A DNA stretch of 64,000 bases. It comes from Bos javanicus. Its lineage: Eukaryota; Chordata; Mammalia; Artiodactyla; Bovidae. The DNA lies in assembly GCF_032452875.1 (NCBI RefSeq), contig NW_026894291.1, forward strand, positions 89,993 through 153,992. Direction: 5' to 3'. Each line of letters starts with the position of its first letter. Position 1 is the first letter of the stretch. Of the stretch, positions 1-9,155 are shown one piece after another. The notes under the pieces were generated by a model. That model saw nothing but the letters and a program-made list of their open reading frames with translations, did no database searches and was not told the DNA's origin. Both the position numbers and the translations under genes were made by a program.

Positions 1-112
1 CTATCATGCACTGCTCACGTGGCTGATCATGCAATGATCACGTAATTGATCATGCACTGATCACCTGGCTTATCATGCATTGATCATGTGACTGATCATG
101 CGCTGATCATGT
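1..112. repeat. 23-mer array and leader of the first A core
   Basis: Five 23-mers. The leader is unusual: CACCTGGCTTATCATGCATT is the sequence that elsewhere precedes B cores (for example near 1,160-1,200), yet the core that follows is A type. This unit is a hybrid, or B and A leaders were exchanged. Confidence 0.7.
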
Positions 113-377
113 TTGTTATCATACACTGATCATGTGCCTCTGGAGGCAATAAACAAAGAGCTGAGTAGGCACGAATCAAACAGTCAGCAGGCAATAATCA
201 TGGAACTCAGCTGTGAGGAATCATGCTGCTCAGCTGGCAATAATCAAGCAGCTGAGCAGGCACGAATTATGCAGCACAGCTGGCAATTGTCAAGCAGATG
301 ACAGGCAGGAATCGTGCAGCTCAGCTGGCAATTGTCAAGCAGATGAGCAGACAGTAATCACGCAGCTCAGCAGGCCC
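113..377. repeat. Diverged core A, S subtype
   Basis: About eleven to twelve 23-mers in register with the array but very different from it, running from TTGTTATCATAC through GGAGGCAATAAACAAAG to CAGCAGGCCC. It is organised as 46-bp pairs (GGCAAT... followed by GGCAGGAAT...). S subtype (CTCAGCTGTGAGG). Private changes are TTGTTATC at the start and GAATTATGCAG. The open frame of 62 codons here is shared by all A cores and is not taken as a gene. Confidence 0.8.
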
Positions 378-1227
378 TGATCACGTGACTGAGCATGCAC
401 TGTTCACGTGGCTGATCATACACTGATCACGTGATTGATCATGCACTGATCACGTGGCTGATCATACACTGTTCACGTGTCTGACCATGCACTGAACACG
501 TGAATAATCATGCACTGATCACGTGACTGATCATGCACTGATCACGTGTCTATCATGCACTGCTCACTTGGCTGATCATGCAATGATCACGCAGCTAACA
601 TGTACTGGTCACGTGACTGATCATGCTCAGATCACGTGACTGATCATGCACTGATCACGTGGCTATCATGCACTGATCACTTGGCTGATCATGCACTGAT
701 CACGCAGCTACCATGCACTGATCACGTGACTGATCATGCAATGATGACGTAATTGATCATGCACTGATAATGTGGCTGATCATGCACTGATCACGTGACT
801 GATCATGCACTGATCACGTGGCTGATCATGCACTGATCACGTGGCTATCATGCAGTTATCACATTGCTGGACATACATTGATCATATAGCTACCATGTAC
901 CGGTCACGTGGATGATCATACACCCATCAGGTGACTGATCATGCACTGATCACGTGGCTATCATGCACTGACTGCGAGACTGAAAATGCACTGATCACGA
1001 CTAATCATGCACTGATCACATGACTGCCCATGCACGGATCACGTGGATGATCATACACTAATCCTGTGACAGATCATGCACTGATCACGTGGCTGATCAT
1101 GCAATGATCACGCAGCTACCATGTACTGGTCACATGACTGATCATGCAGTGATCACGTAATTAATCATGCACTGATCACCGGGCTTATCATGCATTGATC
1201 ATGTGACTGGTCATGTGCTGATCATGT
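378..1227. repeat. 1.706-type 23-mer array, diverged
   Basis: 23-mers with many substitutions; the most altered stretch is about 845-1,030 (TTATCACATTGCTGGACATAC and CTGCGAGACTGAAAATGC). At about 1,000-1,075 it has the GACTGCCCATGC and CACTAATCCTGTGACAG motifs that elsewhere precede R-type A cores, but here they run on into a B core. No gene seen. Confidence 0.8.
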
Positions 1228-1488
1228 TTGGTGTCATACACTGATCATGTGCCTCTGGAGGCAATGAACAAAGAGCTGAGCAGGCAGGAATCAGTCACCA
1301 GGCAATAATCATGGAACTAAGCTCTGAGAAATCATGCTGCTCAGCTGGCAATAATCAAGTAGATGAGCAGGCAGGAATTGCGCAGCACAGGTGGCAATTG
1401 TCAAGGAGATGACAGGCAGGAATCGTGCAGCTCAGCTGGCAATTGTCAAGCAGATGAGCAGACAGAAATCACGCAGCTCAGCAGGCCC
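1228..1488. repeat. Diverged core B
   Basis: Second class of diverged core. It differs from A by TTGGTGTCATAC at the start, GGCAATGAACAAAG instead of GGCAATAAACAAAG, CTCTGAGAAATCATG instead of TGTGAGGAATCATG, and a shorter CAGGAATCAGTCA segment. B cores are always preceded by CTTATCATGCA and TGTGCTGATCATG. This copy carries AAATCACGCAG near its end. Confidence 0.8.
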
Positions 1489-1969
1489 TAATCACGTGAC
1501 TGAGCATGCACTGTTCACGTGACTGATCACACTACTATCACGTGACTGATCATGCACTGATCACGTGGCTCTCATGCACTGATCACGTGTTTATCAGGCA
1601 ACGATCAGTGACTGACAGGCGCTGATCATGGGACTGTGCACGCACTGTTCACGTGGCTATCATGCACTGATCACGTGACTGCGCATGCACTGATGACGTG
1701 GCTGTTCGGGCACTGATCACGTGTTTATCAGGCAGTGATCAGTGACTGACAGGCGCTGATCAGGGGACTGTGCACGCACTGATCAGGTGGCTGATCAGAA
1801 ACTGACCACCTGACTGTGCATGCAGTGATCACGTGGCTGGTCGTTCACTGATCACGTGTTTATCATACGGTGATCAGGTGACTGAGAGGCGCTGATCACG
1901 TGAATGTGCCGTCACTGATCACGTGGCTGAGCAGGCACTGATATCGTGACTGAGCATGCACTGATCATG
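1489..1969. repeat. Junction from 1.706-type to 1.711a-type 23-mers
   Basis: To about 1,575 the sequence is ordinary 1.706 array following core B. From about 1,580 it turns into the tail type found only in the LTR units: GTTTATCAGGCAACGATCAG, TGACTGACAGGCGCTG, GGGACTGTGCACGC and GGTCGTTCACTGATCACG. It ends with GAGCAGGCACTGATATCGTG just before the LTR. The island therefore begins inside a unit tail and not at an LTR. Confidence 0.75.
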
Positions 1970-2571
1970 TGCCGGGAGCCGGGGAGGCATTCCACTCTGG
2001 ACAAAGGTCATGAGGAAGGAGGCTCGGCATACGCAAATGCGGGATCGAGCCTCAGGAGTCCACCCGGATGTTCTCGAGCATCTCCCCCCCAAAAAAACCG
2101 GAGTCTGCCTACTGTATTGCTTTGTGCTCTCACCTCTGATTTCACTGGGGGCTATCCCCCACCACCATCTCGCTCTCTCTGTCAAAGAGTTAACTTACAG
2201 CTCCAATTCATAAAGTTCCTTGTCATTCTTCCCTTTAACTTCCAGCTGAGTCTCCATCTGGAGCGCGGAACCCACCACGCTTACTAATTATGCCTGGGCT
2301 GCTAAGACCCACTCGAGAAGGTGTCTAGGGTGAGGCACCTTTCGCTATTCGAGAGGGCGGCTGTGGCCTACGTACGTGGTGCAAACTTCTTGTCTTGAAG
2401 TTTGATTGGTCTTCCGCGTAAACCAAGCTACTCAGTCTCTTTTCTCCACCGAATTTTCCTACTGACCTCTCCTCATATTATCATTCTTGACATCTCTGAT
2501 TAGCATATAAATAGTCGCCTAGGCCATCTCTCCTTCGAATACCCTGGATCAGTTGGGGCTGGTCCCCGGCT
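1970..2571 (+). mobile_element. Endogenous retrovirus LTR, copy 1 (5' side only)
   Basis: A 602-bp LTR starting TGCCGGGAGCC. In other copies it ends CCGGCA, a 6-bp inverted terminal repeat; this copy ends CCGGCT, so its terminal CA is mutated. It contains an inverted CCAAT box (ATTGG at 2405-2409), TATAAATA at 2506-2513 and a C7A7 homopolymer. A primer binding site follows 2 bp after the LTR end. No gag, pol, env or 3' LTR follows; satellite resumes directly. The Lys-type primer site suggests a class II (betaretrovirus-like) element, and I recall a bovine LTR family (BTLTR1) of this kind. X subtype (CCATCTGGAG). Confidence 0.85.
2506..2513 (+). promoter_or_regulatory. TATA box of LTR copy 1
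   Basis: TATAAATA, about 97 bp downstream of an inverted CCAAT box (ATTGG). A start about 25-30 bp downstream would leave only about 35 bp of R plus U5 before the LTR end. Activity is unknown. Confidence 0.5.
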
Positions 2572-2573
2572 GG

Positions 2574-2591
2574 TGGCGACCGAACAGGGAC
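2574..2591 (+). other. Retroviral primer binding site, copy 1
   Basis: TGGCGACCGAACAGGGAC begins 2 bp after the LTR end. It matches the tRNA-Lys3 primer binding site except for A at the sixth base. Its presence shows that this is the 5' LTR side of a provirus and not a solo LTR. Confidence 0.8.
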
Positions 2592-2832
2592 CTCAGGAGG
2601 CAATACTCAAAGAGCTGAGCAGACACGAACCACGCAATCAGCAGGCAATAAGCATGGAGCTCAGCAGTGACGAATCTTGCTGCTCAACTGGCAATAATCA
2701 AGCATCTGACCAGGCAGGAATCACGCTGCTCAGCTGGCAATTGTCAAGCAGATGAGCCGACAGGAATCACGCAGCTCAGATGGCAATTGTCATGTAGATG
2801 AGCCGGCAGGAATCACGCAGCTCGGCAGGCCC
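2592..2832. repeat. Diverged core of 1.711a unit 1
   Basis: Starts CTCAGGAGGCAATACTC right after the primer site and aligns with A/B cores from GGAGGCAAT onward. It has GAGCTGAGCAGACACGAACC and AGCATGGAGCTCAGC instead of the 1.706 forms. It includes an extra 46-bp dimer at 2,759-2,804 (GCTCAGATGGCAATTGTCAT), which it shares only with unit 3. Confidence 0.8.
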
Positions 2833-3382
2833 TGATCACGTGACTCTGCAGGCACTGATCACGTGGCTGATCAAGTCCAGATCACGTGACTGAGCATGCA
2901 CTGATCACGTGGCTATCATGCACTGATGACGTGACTGCGCATGCACTGATGACGTGGCTGATCAGGCAGTGATCACATGGCTCATCATGCACTGATCACG
3001 TGTTTATCAGGCAATGATCAGTGACTGACAGGCGCTGATAATGGGACTGTGCACGCACTGATCACATGGCTATCATGCACTGATCACGTGACTGCGCATG
3101 CACTGATGACGTGGCTGTTTGGGCACTGATCACGTGTTTATCAGGCAGTGATCAGTGACTGACAGGCGCTGATCAAGGGACTGTGCACGCACTGATCAGG
3201 TGGCTGATCAGGAACTGACCACCTGACCTCGCATGCAGTGATCACGTGGCTGGTCGTTCACTGATCACGTATTTATCATACGGTGATCAGGTGACTGAGA
3301 GGCGCTGATCACGTGACTGTGCCGTCAGTGATCACGTGGCTGAGCAGGCACTGATATCGTGACTGAGCATGCACTGATCATG
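2833..3382. repeat. 1.711a unit tail 1
   Basis: 23-mers of 1.711a type with two ~158-bp quasi-repeats, each carrying TGACTGACAGGCGCTG and GGACTGTGCACGC, then GGAACTGACCACCTG and GGTCGTTCACTG. Unlike other tails it has an added CAGTGATCACATGGCTCATC arrangement near 2,968. Ends at the next LTR. Confidence 0.75.
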
Positions 3383-3982
3383 TGCCGGGAGCCGGGGAGG
3401 CATTCCACTCTGGACAAAGGTCATGTGGAAGGAGGCTCGGCATACGCAAATGTGGGATCGAGCCTCAGGAATCCACCCGGATATTCTCGAGCATCTCCCC
3501 CCAAAAAAACCGGAGTCTGCCTACTGTATTGCTTTGTGCTCTCACCTCTGATTTCACTGGGGGCTGTCCCCCACCACCATCTCGCTCTCTCTGTCAAAGA
3601 GGTAACTTACAGCTCCAATTCATAAAGTTCCTTGTCATTCTTCCCTTTAACTTCCAGCTGAGTCTCCATTTGGAACGCGGAAACCACCACGCTTACTAAT
3701 CATGCCTGGGCTGCTAAGACCCACTCGAGAAGGTGTCTAGGGTGAGGCACCTTTCGCTATTCGAGAGGGTGCCTGCGGCCTACGTAAGTGGTGCAAATTT
3801 CTTGTCTTGAAGTTTGATTGGTCTTCCGCGTAAACCAAGCTACTCAGTCTCTTTCTCCACCGAATTTTCCTACTGAGCTCTCCTCATACTATCATTCTTG
3901 ACATCTCTGATTAGCATATAAATAGTCGCCTAGGCCATCTCTCCTTCGAATACCCTGGATCTGTTGGGGCTGGTCCCCGGCA
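3383..3982 (+). mobile_element. Endogenous retrovirus LTR, copy 2
   Basis: A 600-bp LTR with intact TGCCGG...CCGGCA ends. Y subtype: CCATTTGGAACGCGGAAACC and TACTAATCATGCC, plus one T fewer in CTCTTTCTCC, all shared with copy 4. CTGTTGGGG near the end is shared with copies 3 and 4. Homopolymer is C6A7. The ~617-bp insert in the satellite (about 3,387-4,003) is the LTR plus primer site. Confidence 0.85.
3917..3924 (+). promoter_or_regulatory. TATA box of LTR copy 2
   Basis: TATAAATA, same context as copy 1. Confidence 0.5.
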
Positions 3983-3984
3983 GG

Positions 3985-4002
3985 TGGCGACCGAACAGGG
4001 AC
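3985..4002 (+). other. Retroviral primer binding site, copy 2
   Basis: Identical to copy 1: tRNA-Lys3-like with A at the sixth base, 2 bp after the LTR terminal CA. Confidence 0.8.
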
Positions 4003-4197
4003 CTCAGGAGGCAATACTCAAAGAGCTGAGCAGACACGAACCACGCAATCAGCAGGCAATAAGCATGGAGCTCAGCAGTGACGAATCATGCTGCTCAACT
4101 GGCAATAATCAAGCACGTGACCAGGCAGGAATCACGCAGCTCAGCTGGCAATTGTCAAGCAGATGAGCCGGCAGGAATCACGCAGCTCAGCAGGCCC
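4003..4197. repeat. Diverged core of 1.711a unit 2
   Basis: As in unit 1 but without the 46-bp dimer: GAGCCGGCAGGAATCACG follows CAATTGTCAAGCAGAT directly. Has AAGCACGTGACC, shared with unit 4. Confidence 0.78.
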
Positions 4198-4747
4198 TGA
4201 TCACGTGACTCTGCAGGCAGTGATCACGTGGCTGATCAAGTCCAGATCACGTGACTGAGCATGCACTGATCACGTGGCTATCATGCACTGATGACGTGAC
4301 TGCGCATGCACTGATGACGTGGCTGATCGCGCACTGATCACATGGCTCATCATGCACTGATCACGTGTTTGTCAGGCAATGATCAGTGACTGACAGGCGC
4401 TGATCATGGGACTGTGCACGCACTGATCACGTGGCTATCATGCACTGATCACGTGACTGCACATGCACTGATGACGTGGCTGTTCGGGCACTGATCACGG
4501 GTTTATCAGGCAGTGATCAGTGACTGACAGGCGCTGATCAGGGGACTGTGCACGCACTGATCAGGTGGCTGATCAGGAACTGACCACCTGACCGAGCATG
4601 CAGTGATCACGTGGCTGGTCGTTCACTGATCACGTGTTTATCATCCGGTGATCACTTGACTGAGAGGCGCTGATCACGTGACTGTGCCGTCAGTGATCAC
4701 GTGGCTGAGCAGGCACTGATATCGTGACTGAGCATGCACTGATCATG
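4198..4747. repeat. 1.711a unit tail 2
   Basis: 23-mers of 1.711a type. Private features are GGCTGATCGCGCACTG near 4,320 (shared with unit 4), CACGGGTTTATC and CATCCGGTGATCACTTG near the end. No gene seen. Confidence 0.75.
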
Positions 4748-5348
4748 TGCCGGGAGCCGGGGAGGCATTCCACTCTGGACAAAGGTCATGAGGAAGGAGC
4801 CTCGGCATACGCAAATGCGGGATCGAGCCTCAGGAGTCCACCCGGATATTCTCGAGCATCTCCCCCCAAAAAAACCGGAGTCTGCCTACTGTATTGCTTT
4901 GTGCTCTCACCTCTGATTTCACTGGGGGCTGTCCCCCACCACCATCTCGCTCTCTCTGTCAAAGAGTTAACTTACAGCTCCAATTCATAAAGTTCCTTGT
5001 CATTCTTCCCTTTAACTTCCAGCTGAGTCTCCATCTGGAGCGCGGAACCCACCACGCTTACTAATTATGCCTGGGCTGCTAAGACCCACTCGAGAAGGTG
5101 TCTAGGGTGAGGCACCTTTCACTATTCGAGAGGGCGCCTGCGGCCTACGTAAGTGGTGCAAACTTCTTGTCTTGAAGTTTGATTGGTCTTCCGCGTAAAC
5201 CAAGCTACTCAGTCTCTTTTCTCCACCGAAATTTCCTACTGAGCTCTCCTCATACTATCATTCTTGACATCTCTGATTAGCATATAAATAGTCGCCTAGG
5301 CCATCTCTCCTTCGAATACCCTGGATCTGTTGGGGCTTGTCCCCGGCA
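4748..5348 (+). mobile_element. Endogenous retrovirus LTR, copy 3
   Basis: A 601-bp LTR with intact TGCCGG...CCGGCA ends. X subtype in the middle (CCATCTGGAGCGCGG), but CTGTTGGGG near the 3' end as in copies 2 and 4. GGGGCTTGTCC is shared with copy 4. Homopolymer is C6A7. Confidence 0.85.
5283..5290 (+). promoter_or_regulatory. TATA box of LTR copy 3
   Basis: TATAAATA in the conserved GATTAGCATATAAATAG context. Confidence 0.5.
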
Positions 5349-5350
5349 GG

Positions 5351-5368
5351 TGGCGACCGAACAGGGAC
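5351..5368 (+). other. Retroviral primer binding site, copy 3
   Basis: Identical to copies 1 and 2. Confidence 0.8.
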
Positions 5369-5609
5369 CTCAGGAGGCAATACTCAAAGAGCTGAGCAGA
5401 CACGAAATACGTAATCAGCAGGCAATAAGCATGGAGCTCAGCAGTGACGAATCATGCTGCTCAACTGGCAATAATCAAGCATGTGACCAGGCAGGAATCA
5501 CGCAGCTCAGCTGGCAATTGTCAAGCAGATGAGCCGACAGGAATCACGCAGCTCAGATGGCAATTGTCATGTAGATGAGCCGGCAGGAATCACGCAGCTC
5601 AGCAGGCCC
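5369..5609. repeat. Diverged core of 1.711a unit 3
   Basis: Carries the extra 46-bp dimer at 5,536-5,581, with the same GCTCAGATGG and CATGTAGATG variants as unit 1. Private change: GACACGAAATACGTAATC. Confidence 0.78.
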
Positions 5610-6266
5610 TGATCACGTGACTCTTCAGGCATTGATCACGTGGCTGATCAAGTCCAGATCACGTGACTGAGCATGCACTGATCACGTGGCTATCATGCAC
5701 TGATGACGTGACTGCGCATGCACTGATGACGTGGCTGATCGGGCACTGATCACATGGCTCATCATGCAGTGATTACGTGTTTATCAGGCAATGATCAGTG
5801 ACTGACAGGCGCTGATCATGGGACTGTGCACGCGATGATCACGTGGCTATCATGCACTAATCACGTGACTGCATGCACTGATCACTGATCTTATCACGGC
5901 AGTGATCAGTGACTGACAGGCGCTGATCATGGGACTGTGCACGCGATGATCACGTGGCTATCATGCACTGATCACGTGACTGCACATGCACTGATGACGT
6001 GGCTGTTCACTGATCACGGGTTTATCAGGCAGTGATCAGTGACTGACAGGCGCTGATCAGGGGACTGTGCACGCACTGATCAGGTGGCTGATCAGGAACT
6101 GACCACCTGACTGCGCATGCAGTGATCACGTGGCTGGTCGTTCACTGATCACGTGTTTATCATCCGGTGATCACGTGACTGAGAGGCGCTGATCACGTGA
6201 CTGTGCCGTCAGTGATCACGTGGCTGAGTAGGCACTGATATCGTGACTGAGCATGCACTGATCATG
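5610..6266. repeat. 1.711a unit tail 3 with a 111-bp local duplication
   Basis: Longer than tails 1 and 2. A ~111-bp segment beginning GATCAGTGACTGACAGG occurs at 5,793 and again at 5,904; both copies share the private CACGCGATGATCACG. The junction CACTGATCACTGATCTTATC (about 5,877-5,896) is scrambled. Confidence 0.75.
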
Positions 6267-6867
6267 TGCCGGGAGCCGGGGAGGCATTCCACTCTGGACA
6301 AAGGTCATGAGGACGGAAGCTCGGCATACGCAAATGCAGGATCGAGCCTCAGGAGTCCACCCGGATATTCTCGAGAATCTCCCCCCCCAAAAAACTGGAG
6401 TCTGCCTAATGTATTGCTTTGTGCTCTCACCTCTGATTTCACTGGGGGCTGTCCCCCACCACCATCTCGCTCTCTCTGTCAAAGAGTTAACTTACAGCTC
6501 CAATTCATAATGTTCCTTGTCATTCTTCCCTTTAACTTCCAGCTGAGTCTCCATTTGGAACGCGGAAACCATCACGCTTACTAATCATGCCTGGGCTGCT
6601 AAGACCCACTCGAGAAGGTGTCTAGGGTGAGGCACCTTTCGCTATTCGAGAGGGCGCCTGCGGCCTACGTAAGTGGTGCAAACTTCTTGTCTTGAAGTTT
6701 GATTGGTCTTCCGCGTAAACCAAGCTACTCAGTCTCTTTCTCCACCGAATTTTCTTACTGAGCTCTCCTCATACTATCATTCTTGACATCTCTGATTAGC
6801 ATATAAATAGTCGCCTAGGCCATCTCTCCTTCGAATACCCTGGATCTGTTGGGGCTTGTCCCCGGCA
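6267..6867 (+). mobile_element. Endogenous retrovirus LTR, copy 4
   Basis: A 601-bp LTR with intact ends. Y subtype like copy 2 (CCATTTGGAACGCGGAAACC, CTAATCATGCC, CTCTTTCTCC). Private changes: GAGGACGGAAGC, CTCGAGAATC, TCTGCCTAATG and homopolymer C8A6. Confidence 0.85.
6802..6809 (+). promoter_or_regulatory. TATA box of LTR copy 4
   Basis: TATAAATA, same context as the others. Confidence 0.5.
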
Positions 6868-6869
6868 GG

Positions 6870-6887
6870 TGGCGACCGAACAGGGAC
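6870..6887 (+). other. Retroviral primer binding site, copy 4
   Basis: Identical to the other copies, including A at the sixth base. Confidence 0.8.
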
Positions 6888-7082
6888 CTCAGGAGGCAAT
6901 ACTCAAAGAGCTGAGCAGACACGAACCACGCAATCAGCAGGCAATAAGCATGGAGCTCAGCAGTGACGAATCATGCTGCTCAACTGGCAATAATCAAGCA
7001 CGTGACCAGGCAGGAATCACGCAGCTCAGCTGGCAATTGTCAAGCAGATGAGGCGGCAGGAATCACGCAGCTCAGCAGGCCC
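6888..7082. repeat. Diverged core of 1.711a unit 4
   Basis: No 46-bp dimer. AAGCACGTGACC is shared with unit 2. Private change: GATGAGGCGGCAGG. Confidence 0.78.
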
Positions 7083-7789
7083 TGATCACGTGACTCTGCA
7101 GGCACTGATCACGTGGCTGATCAAGTCCAGATCACGTGACTGAGCTTGCACTGATCACGTGGCTATCATGCACTGATCACGTGACTGCGCATGCACTGAT
7201 GACGTGGCTGATCGCGCACTGATCACATGGCTCATCATGCACTGATCACGTGTTTGTCAGGCAATGATCAGTGACTGACATGCGCTGATCATGGGACTGT
7301 GCGCGCACTGATCACGTGCTTATCATGCACTGATGACGTGACTGCGCATGCACTGATGACGTGGCTGATCGCGCACTGATCACATGGCTCATCATGCACT
7401 GATCATGTGTTTATCAGGCAATGATCAGTGACTGACAGGCGCTGATCATGGGACTGTGCACGCACTGATCACGTGGCTATCATGCACTGATCACGTGACT
7501 GCGCATGCACTGATGACGTGGCTGTTCGGGCACTGATCACGGGTTTATCAGGCAGTGATCAGTGACTGACAGGCGCTGATCAGGGGACTGTGCACGCACT
7601 GATCAGGTGGCTGATCAGGAACTGACCACCTGACTGCGCATGCAGTGATCACGTGGCTGGTCGTTCACTGATCACGTGTTTATCATCCGGTGATCACGTG
7701 ACTGAGAGGCGCTGATCACGTGACTGTGCCGTCAGTGATCACGTGGCTGAGCAGGCACTGATATCGTGACTGAGCATGCACTGATCATG
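7083..7789. repeat. 1.711a unit tail 4 with an extra ~156-bp subunit
   Basis: Three ~156-158-bp subunits start at about 7,163, 7,319 and 7,477 where other tails have two. The first two share GGCTGATCGCGCACTG. The extra subunit explains the 1,523-bp unit length. Confidence 0.75.
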
Positions 7790-8390
7790 TGCCGGGAGCT
7801 GGGGAGGCATTCCACTCTGGACAAAGGTCATGAGGAAGGAGGCTCGGCATACGCAAATGCGGGATCGAGCCTCAGGAGTCCACCCGGATATTCTCGAGCA
7901 TCTCCCCCCAAAAAAACCGGAGTCTGCCTTCTGTATTGCTTTGTGCTCTCACCTCTGATTTCACTGGGGGCTGTCCCCCACCACCATCTCGCTCTCTCTG
8001 TCAAAGAGTTAACTTACAGCTCCAATTCATAAAGTTCCTTGTTATTCTTCCCTTTAACTTCCAGCTGAGTCTCCATCTGGAGCACGGAACCCACCATGCA
8101 TACTAATTATGCCTGCGATGCTAAGACCCACTCGAGAAGGTGTCTAGGGTGAGGCACCTTTCGCTATTCGAGAGGGCGCCTGCGGCCTACGTAAGTGGTG
8201 CAAACTTCTTGTCTTGAAGTTTGATTGGTCTTCCGCGTAAACCAAGCTACTCAGTCTCTTTTCTCCACCGAATTTTCCTACCGAGCTCTCCTCATACTAT
8301 CATTCTTGACATCTCTGATTAGCATATAAATAGTCGCCTAGGCCATCTCTCCTTCGAATACCCTGGATCAGTTGGGGCTGGTCCCCGGCA
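7790..8390 (+). mobile_element. Endogenous retrovirus LTR, copy 5
   Basis: A 601-bp LTR with intact TGCCGG...CCGGCA ends. X subtype, with CAGTTGGGG as in copies 1 and 6. Private changes: GGGAGCTGGGG, GGAGCACGG, CCACCATGCATAC, TGCCTGCGATG. Homopolymer is C6A7. Confidence 0.85.
8325..8332 (+). promoter_or_regulatory. TATA box of LTR copy 5
   Basis: TATAAATA, same context as the others. Confidence 0.5.
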
Positions 8391-8392
8391 GG

Positions 8393-8410
8393 TGGCGACC
8401 GAACAGGGAC
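8393..8410 (+). other. Retroviral primer binding site, copy 5
   Basis: Identical to the other copies. Confidence 0.8.
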
Positions 8411-8605
8411 ATCAGGAGGCAATACTCAAAGAGCTGAGCAGACACGAACCACGCAATCAGCAGGCAATAAGCATGGAGCACAGCAGTGACGAATCATGCT
8501 GCTCAACTGGCAATAATCAAGCATGTGACCAGGCAGGAATCACGCAGCTCAGCTGGCAATTGTCAAGCAGATGAGCCGGCAGGAATCACGAAGTTCAGCA
8601 GGCCC
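8411..8605. repeat. Diverged core of 1.711a unit 5
   Basis: No 46-bp dimer. Private changes: ATCAGGAGGC at the start, GGAGCACAGCAG and ACGAAGTTCAGC near the end. Confidence 0.78.
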
Positions 8606-9155
8606 TGATCACGTGACTCTGCAGGCACTGATCACGTGGCTGATCAAGTCCAGATCACGTGACTGAGCATGCACTGATCACGTGGCTATCATGCACTGAT
8701 GACGTGACTGCGCATGCACTGATGACGTGGCTGATCGGGCACTGATCACATGGCTCATCATGCACTGATCACGTGTTTATCAGGCAATGATCAGTGACTG
8801 ACAGGCGCTGATCATGGGACTGTGCACGCACTGATCACGTGGCTATCATGCACTGATCACGTGACTGCGCATGCACTGATGACGTGGGTGTTCGGGCACT
8901 GATCACGTGTTTATCAGGCAGTGATCAGTGACTGACAGACGCTGATCAGGGGACTGTGCACGCACTGATCAGGTGGCTGATCAGGAACTGACCACCTGAC
9001 TGCGCATGCAGTGATCACGTGGCTGGTCGTTTACTGATCACGTGTTTATCATACGGTGATCACGTGACTGAGAGGCGCTGATCACGTGACACTGCCGTCA
9101 GTGATCACGTGGCTGAGCAGGCACTGATATCGTGACTGAGCATGCACTGATCATG
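8606..9155. repeat. 1.711a unit tail 5
   Basis: Two-subunit tail like tails 1 and 2. Private changes: GACGTGGGTGTTCGG, TGACTGACAGACGCTG, GGTCGTTTACTG, GTGACACTGCCGTC. No gene seen. Confidence 0.75.
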
